A stretch of DNA of 64,000 bases from Bifidobacterium criceti (GTDB lineage Bacteria; Actinomycetota; Actinomycetes; Actinomycetales; Bifidobacteriaceae), in NCBI RefSeq assembly GCF_002286935.1, contig NZ_MVOH01000013.1:1-64000 (forward strand), read 5' to 3'. Shown here piece by piece: positions 20,040-28,593 of this stretch (the stretch's first letter is position 1; each line of letters begins with the position of its first letter). Position numbers and translations under genes: made by a program. The notes under the pieces were generated by a model. The model ran no database searches, was not told the origin of the DNA, and worked only from the letters and a program-made list of their open reading frames with translations.

Positions 20040-20278
20040 CTACCGGTGGTATGTGTATGACGGGTACATGCACGCATATACCGATGCAGCCTGTAAGTGT
20101 ATCGATGAAGCCTGTACGTTCACGACTTCTGTGACACCCATACAAACCATACTCACCGTATGCCCCGTATCGCTTATACCACCCGTAACGCTGTATCCGG
20201 TACGGGTTACGGGATGCGTCGGACGTTACAGGTGGTACGAATGTTACGGGATGCATCAGAACAGTGGATGGGTAACAC
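20040..20278. repeat. Degenerate dispersed-repeat block
   Basis: Between the TPP riboswitch and the glnA terminator. Copies include gctaccggtgg (20040), accacccgtaac (20178), gggttacggg (20205), gttacaggtgg (20224), gttacggga (20243) and gggtaac (20270), with intermediate degenerate forms. No gene. Confidence 0.7.
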
Positions 20279-20280
20279 AA

Positions 20281-20310
20281 AAAGTGGGGAACCGGTTGGT
20301 TCCCCACTTG
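20281..20310 (-). terminator. Terminator of glnA
   Basis: A perfect 12-bp stem aagtggggaacc / ggttccccactt with a 4-nt loop. Read on the minus strand it is followed by a T-rich run (tttttgtg), ~65 bp after the glnA stop. Confidence 0.88.
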
Positions 20311-20373
20311 GCTACTACCCATAAACTACAGGCACACGAATCCAGTAGTCGGCATCGAATCCGGAAAAGAGGA

Positions 20374-21810
20374 TCAGATGTGGAAGTACAGCTCGTATTC
20401 GAGCGGCGTCGGCTGCAGGCGCGCCTGATCGATCTCGCCACGCTTGAGATCGATCCATGTCTCGATGAGATCCTCGGTGAAAACGTCACCGGCGGTCAGG
20501 AAGTCGTGGTCCTCCTCGAGCGCATCAAGCGCCTCGGCGAGCGAGCTCGGCACCTGCTTGATGCCGGCATGCTCCTCCGGAGGAAGCTCATAGAGGTCCT
20601 TGTCGACCGGCTCCGGCGGCTCGATGTGGTTGAGGATGCCGTCGAGGCCCGCCATGAGCTGCGCGGAGAACGCGAGGAACGGGTTGCACGATGGATCGGG
20701 GGCGCGGAACTCGATTCGCTTCGCGGCCGGCGACGTACCCGCGAGCGGGATGCGAATCGCGGCGGAGCGGTTGCGCGCGGAGTATACGAGGTTGACCGGG
20801 GCTTCGAAGCCCGGGACAAGACGGTGGTACGAATTGAGCGACGGGTTCGTGAACGCGAGCACCGAAGACGAATGCCTGATGAGGCCACCGATGTACCAGC
20901 GCGCCATGTCGGACAGGCCACCGTAGTTCTTCTCATCGTAGAACAGCGGCTTGCCGTCCTTCCACAGCGACTGGTGGCAGTGCATGCCGGTGCCGTTGTC
21001 GCCCGCGATCGGTTTCGGCATGAACGTCGCCGCCTTGCCGGCGAGTGCAGCCGTCTCATGGACGACATACTTGTACTTCATCAGGTCGTCACCCGCATGC
21101 TGCAGCGAGTTGAAACGGTAGTTGATCTCCTGCTGTCCCGCGCCGGCGACCTCGTGGTGCGCGCGTTCGAGCGTCAGGCCGACCTTCTGCAGGTTCGCGA
21201 CCATGTCGTCGCGCAGGTCCTGCGTATGGTCGATCGGCGGGACCGGGAAGTAGCCGCGCTTGACGCGGTTCTTGAAACCGATGTTCGGAGTGCCGTCCTC
21301 TTCGACGTCGAGGCCGGAGTTCCAGGGGGCCTCAACGGAATCGACCTCGTAGAAGGAACCGCGCATGTCGTTACCGAAGCGGACCTTGTCGAAGATGAAG
21401 AATTCGGCTTCAGGCGCGAAGGAGGCGGTGTCGGCGATGCCAGTGGACTTCAGATAGGCTTCGGCCTTCGCCGCGACCTGACGCGGATCGCGCGAATACG
21501 GCTCGTCGGTCAGCGGGTCGACGATCGAGAACGCGACATTGAGCGTCTTGTGCTTGCGGAACGGATCGACGTAGGCCGTCGTGATGTCCGGGACAAGCTT
21601 CATATCGGACTCGTTGATGGCCTGGAAACCTTCGATCGAGGAGCCATCGAACGGCATGCCCTCGTCGAACGCGTCCTTGAGGAATTCGCTGGCAGGGACC
21701 GTGAAGTGCTGCTGAACACCAATCAGATCGGTGAAGCGAACGGAGACATATTCGATGCCTTCCTGATTGATCAGGGCCTCGGCGTCTGCCTTGGTTTCAA
21801 GTGTGGTCAC
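20374..21810 (-). CDS. glnA: Glutamine synthetase, type I
   Basis: A 478-residue GlnA, making glutamine from glutamate, ammonia and ATP; acts as a cytosolic dodecamer. Visible signatures: [19 protein letters not shown] (the D-G-S-S latch region), [10 protein letters not shown] and [11 protein letters not shown] (metal-binding Glu residues), [16 protein letters not shown] (ATP-binding glycine-rich loop), [10 protein letters not shown], and [11 protein letters not shown] carrying the tyrosine that is adenylylated in GSI-beta enzymes. GTG 21810 has GGAG 8 nt upstream. Length is normal. It is single, flanked by its own terminator and a repeat-filled upstream region. Confidence 0.96.
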   Translation of the reverse strand: MTTLETKADAEALINQEGIEYVSVRFTDLIGVQQHFTVPASEFLKDAFDEGMPFDGSSIEGFQAINESDMKLVPDITTAYVDPFRKHKTLNVAFSIVDPLTDEPYSRDPRQVAAKAEAYLKSTGIADTASFAPEAEFFIFDKVRFGNDMRGSFYEVDSVEAPWNSGLDVEEDGTPNIGFKNRVKRGYFPVPPIDHTQDLRDDMVANLQKVGLTLERAHHEVAGAGQQEINYRFNSLQHAGDDLMKYKYVVHETAALAGKAATFMPKPIAGDNGTGMHCHQSLWKDGKPLFYDEKNYGGLSDMARWYIGGLIRHSSSVLAFTNPSLNSYHRLVPGFEAPVNLVYSARNRSAAIRIPLAGTSPAAKRIEFRAPDPSCNPFLAFSAQLMAGLDGILNHIEPPEPVDKDLYELPPEEHAGIKQVPSSLAEALDALEEDHDFLTAGDVFTEDLIETWIDLKRGEIDQARLQPTPLEYELYFHI

Positions 21811-22413
21811 GGGACCGCTCCTTTCAATAAGTGGCTTACGAGATATCAGCATAGGGCGCAGCGTTTCACTCGCTCGAAGGTTGAGTTACGAACATGTTTC
21901 GAGCTGGGCGAACAAAGCTGTGTCGGCGTCGATCCCCGTTGGAACGCCAACGATGCGCGTGGAAACGATCCCATCCCGACGACATCGCCGCGATGCGCAC
22001 AATGTGGACATCGCGGCATGCGCAGACGTTTGCGGGTGCGGCTTGCGCGTAGTCGTGCTTACCGGTAGCCGTGTACGGGTAATCGTTGTATGGGTGTTCG
22101 TATCACGGGTGCCCGTATGTGATGAGCTCGTAGTCGAATGTACGGGTAGTCGTACCATCGACAGACATAGGTACAGGTAGTCGTATTACCGTCGGTCGTA
22201 TCTACTGGTAGTCAGGCAATCCATGGACGTATCGCATGGCTGCGGGCCGCACGTATCTCTATGGGATGTACCCCCCTGTTTCTCTACGGGACGTATCTCT
22301 ACGGGTGGCACATGGTTATCGGCGGTAGTGGATGCTGATGGAATATCCCTCGAATCTGGTCGCACGTGGGATATGGGACCATCCACCGGGAGCGGGAACG
22401 CACAGTGCGGAAA
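21811..22413. repeat. Intergenic region with degenerate repeat words (glnA upstream)
   Basis: About 600 bp without a gene. From 22050 to 22330 there are numerous degenerate copies (cttaccggtagcc, tacgggtaatcg, tacgggtagtcg, tactggtagtc, ctctacgggtggcac) at ~20-bp steps in one orientation. The glnA promoter must lie near 21830-21900; no confident boxes. Confidence 0.65.
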
Positions 22414-22443
22414 CAAAAAAAGGACCGGAACAACCGGTCCTTT
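22414..22443 (-). terminator. Terminator of DUF4191 gene
   Basis: Stem aaaggaccgg / ccggtccttt around aacaa. Read on the minus strand it ends in ttttttg. It lies 15 bp from the DUF4191 stop. Confidence 0.87.
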
Positions 22444-22457
22444 GATGAAATGGAGGG

Positions 22458-23246
22458 TCAGCGGCCACGCATCGCACGTTTGCTGACCTTCTGCATGCGC
22501 ATCGGATCAATGCCCTTCGGGATGCCCATGCCGCTCTTGCGCTGCAACGTATGCAGACGCTCGTTGAGCGTGATGAGCTGGTCCTTGCTCATCATGAAAC
22601 GGCGACGTTTCTTGACCATGCGCACAAGCTTGTTTGAGCTTGTGTTCGGGATGTACGTGCGCTTCTTGAGGATGACGTTGCGCAGGTCCTTGAGCCGGAC
22701 CTGCTTGGGGCCGGTGCCGACGCAGATGCGGTAGATCGGAATCTGCGAACCCGCCGTCACACCTTTGATCTGCTTCTCCTGGCGGTCCATCGCGCGCATG
22801 ACACGGCCATAATCGCCTTCACCGATCAGATAGATGCCTTGATAACCGGTGCCACGCCAGATCGCATCATGCGAGCGCGGGTCGACCCATACCGGCTCCT
22901 GCGGGAAATCGTAGCCCGCGCGCTTCATGTTGCCGAGGACGCTGATGGCGGCACCAGGCTGCCCTTCGAGCTGTTTGAAACCGACGGCGTCGGCGCGGCG
23001 TGTGAGCACGATCGTCGCGAGCAGCAGCCCGGTGACGGCTGCGAGGACCATCCAGCTGACCCAACCGAACCATCCCCAATGGAATACGAACCCACAGATC
23101 AGGCCGATCACCAGCGGAAGCGCGAAGACACCGCCGACGATCCACGGCAGCGCCTTGTCCTCTTTGTGCGTGAACTGGTAGATCTGCTTAATCTGGCTGA
23201 ACATGCCACGCTTTTTCTTCTTCGGCTGTTCGTCCTTCGATGCCAT
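22458..23246 (-). CDS. DUF4191 family membrane protein
   Basis: 262 residues: a Lys-rich cytosolic N-terminus (DEQPKKKKRGMFSQIKQIYQFT), two adjacent transmembrane helices (WIVGGVFALPLVIGLICGFVF and VSWMVLAAVTGLLLATIVL), then a basic soluble domain (GQPGAAISVLGNMKRAGYDFPQEPVWVDPR...). This is the architecture of actinobacterial DUF4191 proteins, whose role is unknown. Start ATG 23246. It is monocistronic with its own terminator. Commonly encoded near lipoic-acid or glutamine-synthetase genes in actinobacteria, as here between glnA and a dihydrolipoyl-dehydrogenase-like gene. Confidence 0.85.
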   Translation of the reverse strand: MASKDEQPKKKKRGMFSQIKQIYQFTHKEDKALPWIVGGVFALPLVIGLICGFVFHWGWFGWVSWMVLAAVTGLLLATIVLTRRADAVGFKQLEGQPGAAISVLGNMKRAGYDFPQEPVWVDPRSHDAIWRGTGYQGIYLIGEGDYGRVMRAMDRQEKQIKGVTAGSQIPIYRICVGTGPKQVRLKDLRNVILKKRTYIPNTSSNKLVRMVKKRRRFMMSKDQLITLNERLHTLQRKSGMGIPKGIDPMRMQKVSKRAMRGR

Positions 23247-23369
23247 GTGTCGCCTCTCTTACACTCTGCGAACGTTATCGGATGCGTGCTGTCGCAATGG
23301 TTCCATACTGTATCAGCTAACCATCCCCATGTATCGTCGCGTCTCGCGGAGGACAACGTGTGTGCCGCC

Positions 23370-23515
23370 GTCGGTTGTTACCGGACGCACCGCCGGTAAC
23401 GGACGCGCCACCAATAACGGGGATGTGCGACCAGTAACGGATATGCCACCGCCAGCAGCAGACACGTACTACCGGTAAGCAGATACATGCTGCCGGTACG
23501 CATATGGTGGCACTT
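23370..23515. repeat. Dispersed-repeat block
   Basis: Copies: ttgttaccggacg, caccgccggtaacg, gccaccaataacg, gaccagtaacg, tactaccggtaag, gctgccggtacg. Spaced 15-25 bp. No gene. Confidence 0.7.
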
Positions 23516-23524
23516 GGGCATCCG

Positions 23525-25045
23525 TCAACGTGTGTGCAACGGACGTCCGTCAGCCTTCAACAAGGTTTCCCCGACCATTTCACTGAACGTCGGATGGGGA
23601 TGGATCACATTCGCCGCTTCGTGCAACGGGATGCGGTTGGCGATGATCTGCTGCGCCTCAGCGATCATGTCGCTCGCGTCGGGTGCCACGACGTGCACGC
23701 CGAGGACGTACTCGGTGCCATCACCGTCCGCGTCGCGTCCGCTGATGATCGAGAACGAACCACCGGTCGCGCTCATGATCATCCGTGGATTCGCCATGAC
23801 CGGGAACACCGTCTCCTCGACATCCGCATACCGCGCGTCCGCTTGTGCCTCCCGTAGCGTGAGGCCGGCGGTCGCGAATTCCGGGGAGCTGAAGACGATG
23901 TTCGCGACCGTGTTCTCGTCGACTGGTTTGGTGTCGAGTCCCGCCACCGTCTCCGCGATGACGATCCCCTGCGCGAACGCGCGGTGCGCGAGCGCGTGGC
24001 CGGCGGTGATGTCGCCGAGTGCCCAGACATGGTCGATGTTCGTACGCCCATACGCGTCGACGACGACCATGCCCGCGTCGTCGAGCTGCACACCGCACGT
24101 GGAGAACCACGGTTCGTCCGTGTTTGGTGTACGTCCGATGGCGCCAAGCGCGATCTCCGCCTCGATCGTATGCCCGCTGTGCCCATCGTCCGCGCCATCC
24201 TCACTATCGAGTGTGTAGTGCACGACGGCGCCAAGGTTCTCACCTGTGTCGATGCGCTCGACGTGCGCTCCACGGATGATCGTGATACCGCGGCGTTTGA
24301 GTTCACGTGACAACGCGAGTGCGGCACGACGGTCGCTCTTCGAAAGTACATTGTCTTTGCGGATGAGCAGCGTCACATCACTACCGGCGGTATTCCAGAT
24401 CGACGCGAACTCCAATGCGACGGCACCGGAACCGATGATGACGGCACTATGGGGGAATGTGTTGAGCGAAAGCGCCGTCGTCGAATCGATGAGCGCACCG
24501 TGGAATGGCGTGTCTGGAAGTTCACGGGGACGTGAACCGGTCGCGAGGACGACGTCGGTCGCGGTGATGTCGAGGTCGCCCGCGATGTCGTCGAAACCAC
24601 CATTCGCAGCGAACATGCGCACATGTTCCTGGCCGTCGGCGGGGGTGACATGGACGTGGCGGTCGGCGGTGAGTTCGGCGTTTCCACGGTAGACGGTGAT
24701 GCCGCGGAATGCGATGAGCCCCCGAAGGCTGCCGACAATCGTCGAGACGGTGCCTTCGCGGTAGTCGCGCAGCCGTCCGAAATCTATCTCCTCGAGTGTG
24801 GAGACGATGCCCATCCGCTTGCCGTTGTCGAGTGTGCCGATCGTACGGGTGGCGGTGATGAGCGCTTTCGAAGGGATGCAGCCGCGGTTGAGGCATGTGC
24901 CGCCGAGTGTCTCATCCCGTTCGATCATGACGACCGATTTTCCGAGTTCCGCCGCGCGCAAGGCGGTGGAATATCCGCCTGGGCCTGCGCCGATGATCGC
25001 GATATCGAATTGCAGTGCTGACAACGTTGCCTCCCGAAACTCCAT
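23525..25045 (-). CDS. lpdA: Dihydrolipoyl dehydrogenase-like flavoprotein
   Basis: About 506 residues of the class I pyridine-nucleotide-disulfide oxidoreductase family. N-terminal FAD site IIGAGPGGYSTALRAAELG, redox cysteines in GGTCLNRGCIPSKAL, NAD site VIIGSGAVALEFASIWNTAG, second FAD motif VWALGDITAG, and the C-terminal His-Glu pair in IHPHPTFSEMV. It would oxidise dihydrolipoyl groups with NAD. The start is taken as ATG 25045 (MEFREATLSALQFDIAIIG); a TTG a few codons later is possible. Bifidobacteria lack a classical pyruvate dehydrogenase, so the physiological partner is not clear from this window. Confidence 0.88.
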   Translation of the reverse strand: MEFREATLSALQFDIAIIGAGPGGYSTALRAAELGKSVVMIERDETLGGTCLNRGCIPSKALITATRTIGTLDNGKRMGIVSTLEEIDFGRLRDYREGTVSTIVGSLRGLIAFRGITVYRGNAELTADRHVHVTPADGQEHVRMFAANGGFDDIAGDLDITATDVVLATGSRPRELPDTPFHGALIDSTTALSLNTFPHSAVIIGSGAVALEFASIWNTAGSDVTLLIRKDNVLSKSDRRAALALSRELKRRGITIIRGAHVERIDTGENLGAVVHYTLDSEDGADDGHSGHTIEAEIALGAIGRTPNTDEPWFSTCGVQLDDAGMVVVDAYGRTNIDHVWALGDITAGHALAHRAFAQGIVIAETVAGLDTKPVDENTVANIVFSSPEFATAGLTLREAQADARYADVEETVFPVMANPRMIMSATGGSFSIISGRDADGDGTEYVLGVHVVAPDASDMIAEAQQIIANRIPLHEAANVIHPHPTFSEMVGETLLKADGRPLHTR

Positions 25046-25136
25046 GGTCGACCACACAGGGCCGCTATGACGGCAACCATTGTAGTGCACGGCGTGCGCG
25101 GACGGGGTCGCGCCCATAGGCGACAGGCGGCTGTTG

Positions 25137-25325
25137 AAGTTACCGGTAGCATGAAGTCGTTACGGGTGGTACGGATTCGTTATGGGTCTTGGATGTGTTA
25201 CCGGTGGCAGATGTGTGTATGGGTAGCGCGGAGTTCTTATGGGTAGTTGATGCGATTATGGGTGGTCGATGAGGTTATGGGCAGACGACGCGTTACCGGT
25301 AGTGGAGAGAGTGGACTGCCATCGA
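25137..25325 (+). repeat. Periodic dispersed-repeat block, ~20-bp period, one orientation
   Basis: About nine successive copies of TTAYSGGTNG-type words (starting near 25139, 25160, 25180, 25198, 25216, 25236, 25257, 25275, 25293) in the same orientation and close to 20 bp apart. It lies upstream of lpdA and contains no gene. Confidence 0.8.
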
Positions 25326-25781
25326 TGGCATTTCCGTTATAGATTGATAGAAAATCCATGTCCGAGGACAAAAGGTCGTGCCGCAGTGGTTACGGGAAGT
25401 GGGTGTAGGGGAGTTGGTTACGGGAGGTATGCGGGAACGGTCGATTACGGGAAGTGGACGATCGCAGAAAGTGAATATGAAGAAGGAGTTGCGGGTGAGG
25501 AGATATCTGCGTAGGCGCCCCCTGTAGGAAACGACAATGTCGGGTTCGATTGCTCGTGGTCGATATGGAAAGTGCCGATTGTGACGAAAGGGGAGCGCCA
25601 CCTGTAACTAAAGGGACGTGCCACCGATAGCGATGCGCAGGATGCGCGTAATGATGAACAGGATGTACGATCCCATGCCAACGAAGTGGGAATGCGCCAC
25701 CCGTAACCAACGTTCGATATGTGCCACCCGTAACGTACTCCCCGTAACGGAAAAAGGTGGGATATGAAAAGTCGGGATAAC
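25326..25781. repeat. Intergenic region with opposite-orientation repeat block
   Basis: No gene. Plus-oriented degenerate copies continue to about 25450 (gttacgggaagtg). From 25600 to 25750 the orientation flips: gccacctgtaac, gccaccgatag, gccacccgtaac, gccacccgtaac, ccccgtaacgg. The flip point carries no recognisable element. Confidence 0.65.
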
Positions 25782-25823
25782 AAAAGGGTGGGAAGGAACA
25801 ATCGTTCCTTCCCACCCTTTTTG
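25782..25823 (-). terminator. Terminator of DUF3043 gene
   Basis: A near-perfect long stem aaaagggtgggaaggaac / gttccttcccaccctttt with a short loop. It can work in both directions, having a T-run on the plus side and TTTTG on the minus side. It lies 18 bp from the DUF3043 stop. Confidence 0.88.
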
Positions 25824-25840
25824 TCGCTTTGTCGCAAAGA

Positions 25841-26485
25841 TCACTTGGGCCAGTGGCCACGTTCCTTGTACCGTGGCTTCGGCAGACGCCAACGCCGCAG
25901 CTGGATCGCACGGCTCCATGCATAGGATCCCGTGCGCATGCCCTTCGCGACGGACTGTTCCCCGAATTTGGCGATGAGCAGTTTCTTGAGCTTGCGCCAC
26001 ATCACGACGACATCGATGACAATCGCGAACAGATACAGGTACAGGATCGTCATCAGAATCATCGTGATCTGGATGCTGTAGGGAATCTGCCTCGCGAACG
26101 CGGTGACGATGACTGACAGCAGCAGGATGACGAGTGCCACCGGAATGAAGAACTCGCCGATATTGAATCGCGCATCCACATAGTCGCGCACATAGACACG
26201 CCAGGGGAGACGCTCCGCTTTCGGCATGTTCTGCAGGTCGCCAGTACGCATCGCCTCATACTCCCGGTTCTCGCGTTCTCGCAGGCGCTGCTTCGCCGCC
26301 TTCCGCTGCACGGCGCTGTCCTTCGGCACGAGAGGTCGGATGTTCTGGGCCTGCGCGACCTTGCGCTTCGGCGTAGGCCGCCCCTTGCCGACCTGCCCGT
26401 CCTTGTTGTCCTGCGGGGCTTGCGTCCGCTGGGTCCGCTTCGCAGACTGTCCTTCATTGTCTGCGTCCTTTTTGTTCACTGCCAT
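25841..26485 (-). CDS. DUF3043 family membrane protein
   Basis: 214 residues: a charged, probably disordered N-terminus (TPKRKVAQAQNIRPLVPKD, KQRLRERENREYEAM), conserved LPWRVYVRDYVDARFNIGEFFIPVA, then two transmembrane helices (FFIPVALVILLLSVIVTAFA and IQITMILMTILYLYLFAIVIDVVVM), and a basic C-terminus. This matches actinobacterial DUF3043 proteins of unknown role. ATG 26485 begins MAVNKKDADNEGQ. Single gene with terminator. Confidence 0.85.
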   Translation of the reverse strand: MAVNKKDADNEGQSAKRTQRTQAPQDNKDGQVGKGRPTPKRKVAQAQNIRPLVPKDSAVQRKAAKQRLRERENREYEAMRTGDLQNMPKAERLPWRVYVRDYVDARFNIGEFFIPVALVILLLSVIVTAFARQIPYSIQITMILMTILYLYLFAIVIDVVVMWRKLKKLLIAKFGEQSVAKGMRTGSYAWSRAIQLRRWRLPKPRYKERGHWPK

Positions 26486-26514
26486 GAACCATGAGAATAC
26501 GTGAAGATATCGAC

Positions 26515-26735
26515 GCATTACGGGAGGGTGCTGCGTTGCGGCCGCTCCCGTAAAAGGAGGCTGCGGAGTTCGTGCAGGTTGTGCTTCCCGTAAGGATGTG
26601 CTGCCTGTAAGAAGGTGCTTCCCGTAAGGATGTGTTTCTTCGTAGGGAGGCACCGCCTGTAAGGATGTGCTTCCGGTAAGGGGAGGGACTTGCAGGTTGT
26701 GCATCCCGTAAGGGGCGGACGGCTTACGGGTCGTG
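26515..26735 (-). repeat. Periodic dispersed-repeat block, 17-bp period
   Basis: The GTAA of successive copies falls at 26590, 26607, 26624, 26642 (gtag), 26659 and 26676, a step of 17-18 bp. The unit is like gtgcttcccgtaaggat. More copies flank it (26549, 26708). All share one orientation, the opposite of the 25137 block. Confidence 0.85.
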
Positions 26736-26999
26736 CCTATACCTCCACACTCACATTCATGCCCCTTTGCGCTCATGCACTCACACACCCACATGCTTAC
26801 GAGTGGTGCTTCCCGTACGGGTATCGCAGGGGTGCAGGGGCAGGCATCCGGTTGGGGCATACGGTGACGGTGGCGCCTACAATCGATACGGCACAACACC
26901 ATATCCATCACTACGGTGGGGACATCCCCTCGATATGTACGTCGGTGACTACGTCATACGGTATGGGTGGTAGGCGATCGGAACGACGAAAGGAACGGC
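26736..26999. other. Upstream region of dipeptidase gene
   Basis: No gene seen. Degenerate repeat words persist to about 26830 (tgcttcccgtacggg). AAAGGA at 26990-26995 is the ribosome-binding site for the gene at 27000. Confidence 0.4.
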
Positions 27000-28367
27000 A
27001 TGGAAATATCCGTACAGAAGATCCGCGAACGTGTGGCGGCGGAATGGACGAGCATCATGGACGTCGTGAGGACGAAGGTCACGCTCAAATCGGTGTCCGC
27101 GCAAGGCATCACAGGTCCCCATATGAAGGAATCGGCCGAATATGTCGCGCGCATCATGCGTGAGGTCGGCGTCGACGCGCGCGTCGTGCAGTCACACAAT
27201 CCAGACGGCAGCGCGGGCGCCTGGGAGGTCATCGGCTCCCTCGAAACCAACCCGGATGCGCCGACCGTGCTTTTGTACGCGCATCACGATGTGCAACCCG
27301 TACCCGATGCGAGCGTATGGGACACCGATCCGTTCGAGGTCACCCAGCGGGGTGACCGCCTCTACGGACGCGGCACATGCGACGATACGGGTGGCATCGC
27401 TATCCACTACGGGGCTCTCAAGGCGCTCGGCGACGACCTCGGCGTTAACATCAAGATCTTCTTCGAAGGCGAGGAGGAGATGGGGTCGGCGAGCTTCATC
27501 CCGTTCATCGAGGAACATCACGACGAATTCGATTCCGACGTCATCATCGTCGCCGACTCGGGCAACTGGGCGCCCGATGTGCCATCGCTCACGACATCGC
27601 TGCGCGGCAATGCGACATGCGATGTGCACGTCAAGGTACTCGAACACCCGGTGCACTCCGGTCAGTATGGCGGCCCGGTGCTCGACGCGAACACGATCGC
27701 GGCGATGCTCATCGCGAAGATGTACGACAAGGATGGCGCGCTCGCGATTCCAGGCGTTGAAGGCGGCGAACCGATCGGTGGATTGGTGCGCGACGTTGAC
27801 GAAACGGACATGCGCGCCGCAGCAGGTGTCGTCGACTCCTACAGGCTCGCGGGGACCGGATCGCTCGCCTCGCGGCTGTGGACGAAACCGAGCGCGACCG
27901 TTATCGGATTCGACGCGCATCCCGTAACGGGATCGTTCAACGTCATTAGTCCCGAGACTACGTTCCGTGTGAGCCTGCGCGTCTCGCCACTGCAGGATCC
28001 AAACGCCGCGATGAACGCGATGGTCGAGTTCTTTGAATCGAACGCGCCATTCGGCGCCGATGTGCACGTCACGCCGCTCGACGCTGGCATGGGATGGGCG
28101 ATGGACCCCGCATGCACGGCGACGAAGGACGCGATGGACGCACTCGAGGAGGCGTTCGGTGTGCAACCGGTAAACAAGGGTGAGGGTGGGTCGATTCCGT
28201 TCATTCCGGAATTGCAGAAGATCTTCCCCGACGCGCAGGTGCTCGTCACAGGACCCGAAGATCCGATTTCGAACGCGCACAGCCCGAACGAATCGGTGAG
28301 TGTCTCAGGCCTTGAGAAGGACGTCGTCGCCGAAGCGCTGCTGCTTGATAAGCTTGGCAGGAAATGA
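27000..28367 (+). CDS. M20-family dipeptidase / metallopeptidase
   Basis: A 455-residue zinc peptidase of the M20 family. Metal and catalytic motifs are clear: LLYAHHDVQPV (first metal His and catalytic Asp), YGRGTCDDTGG (bridging Asp), FEGEEEMGSAS (catalytic Glu and metal Glu), VIIVADSGNW, a dimerisation lid domain (HPVHSGQYGGPVLDANTI), and the last metal His in GPEDPISNAHSPNESV. It probably releases amino acids from dipeptides in the cytosol. ATG 27000 follows AAAGGA at 4-5 nt. A 53-residue peptide gene starts 45 bp after its stop. Confidence 0.92.
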   Translation: MEISVQKIRERVAAEWTSIMDVVRTKVTLKSVSAQGITGPHMKESAEYVARIMREVGVDARVVQSHNPDGSAGAWEVIGSLETNPDAPTVLLYAHHDVQPVPDASVWDTDPFEVTQRGDRLYGRGTCDDTGGIAIHYGALKALGDDLGVNIKIFFEGEEEMGSASFIPFIEEHHDEFDSDVIIVADSGNWAPDVPSLTTSLRGNATCDVHVKVLEHPVHSGQYGGPVLDANTIAAMLIAKMYDKDGALAIPGVEGGEPIGGLVRDVDETDMRAAAGVVDSYRLAGTGSLASRLWTKPSATVIGFDAHPVTGSFNVISPETTFRVSLRVSPLQDPNAAMNAMVEFFESNAPFGADVHVTPLDAGMGWAMDPACTATKDAMDALEEAFGVQPVNKGEGGSIPFIPELQKIFPDAQVLVTGPEDPISNAHSPNESVSVSGLEKDVVAEALLLDKLGRK

Positions 28368-28412
28368 AACCACGGATGACATGGATTACCACGGATAAGG
28401 GAGAAGAACATC

Positions 28413-28574
28413 ATGTCCATCACCTCCATCATCGCCTCCCTCGGTCTGGTCTGCTCGCTGCAGGCGGTGCCAGCCGCCTCCATGCGGATCGACACGACGG
28501 GCGTCGCCGCGCCGGCAGCGGCTGCATCGACTCGCGACTGCAATGCGGTCATGCATTGGCTCGGCCTGTGCTGA
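28413..28574 (+). CDS. Small peptide, 53 residues, candidate signal peptide of the adjacent histidine kinase
   Basis: ATG 28413 has GGGAG 9 nt upstream; stop TGA 28572-28574. The product has a hydrophobic N-terminal half (SIIASLGLVCSLQAVPAAS) with an AxA-like end (VPAAS), an Ala-rich middle, and a C-terminus STRDCNAVMHWLGLC, with Cys at 43 and at the last position. About 85% of codons end in G or C, as in real genes here. The histidine kinase gene begins 20 bp after its stop, so they form one unit. The pair of C-terminal cysteines 10 residues apart could close a disulfide or thioether ring. No processing enzyme is adjacent. Not recognised from any family; the function is inference from layout. 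Confidence 0.55.
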   Translation: MSITSIIASLGLVCSLQAVPAASMRIDTTGVAAPAAAASTRDCNAVMHWLGLC

Positions 28575-28593
28575 GCGGCGGGACGCGCGCGCG

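Noticed and set aside
19933..22068. A 711-residue plus-strand frame opposite glnA
   Set aside because: Antisense to an unambiguous glutamine synthetase; no motifs of its own.
25137..26735. Periodic short repeats considered as a CRISPR array
   Set aside because: Repeats are only ~12-14 bp and degenerate, spacers would be 5-12 bp, periods vary, and no cas genes are present.
27192..28280. Minus-strand frame opposite the dipeptidase
   Set aside because: Shadow of a conserved M20 gene, Arg/Val/Asp-rich without domain resemblance.
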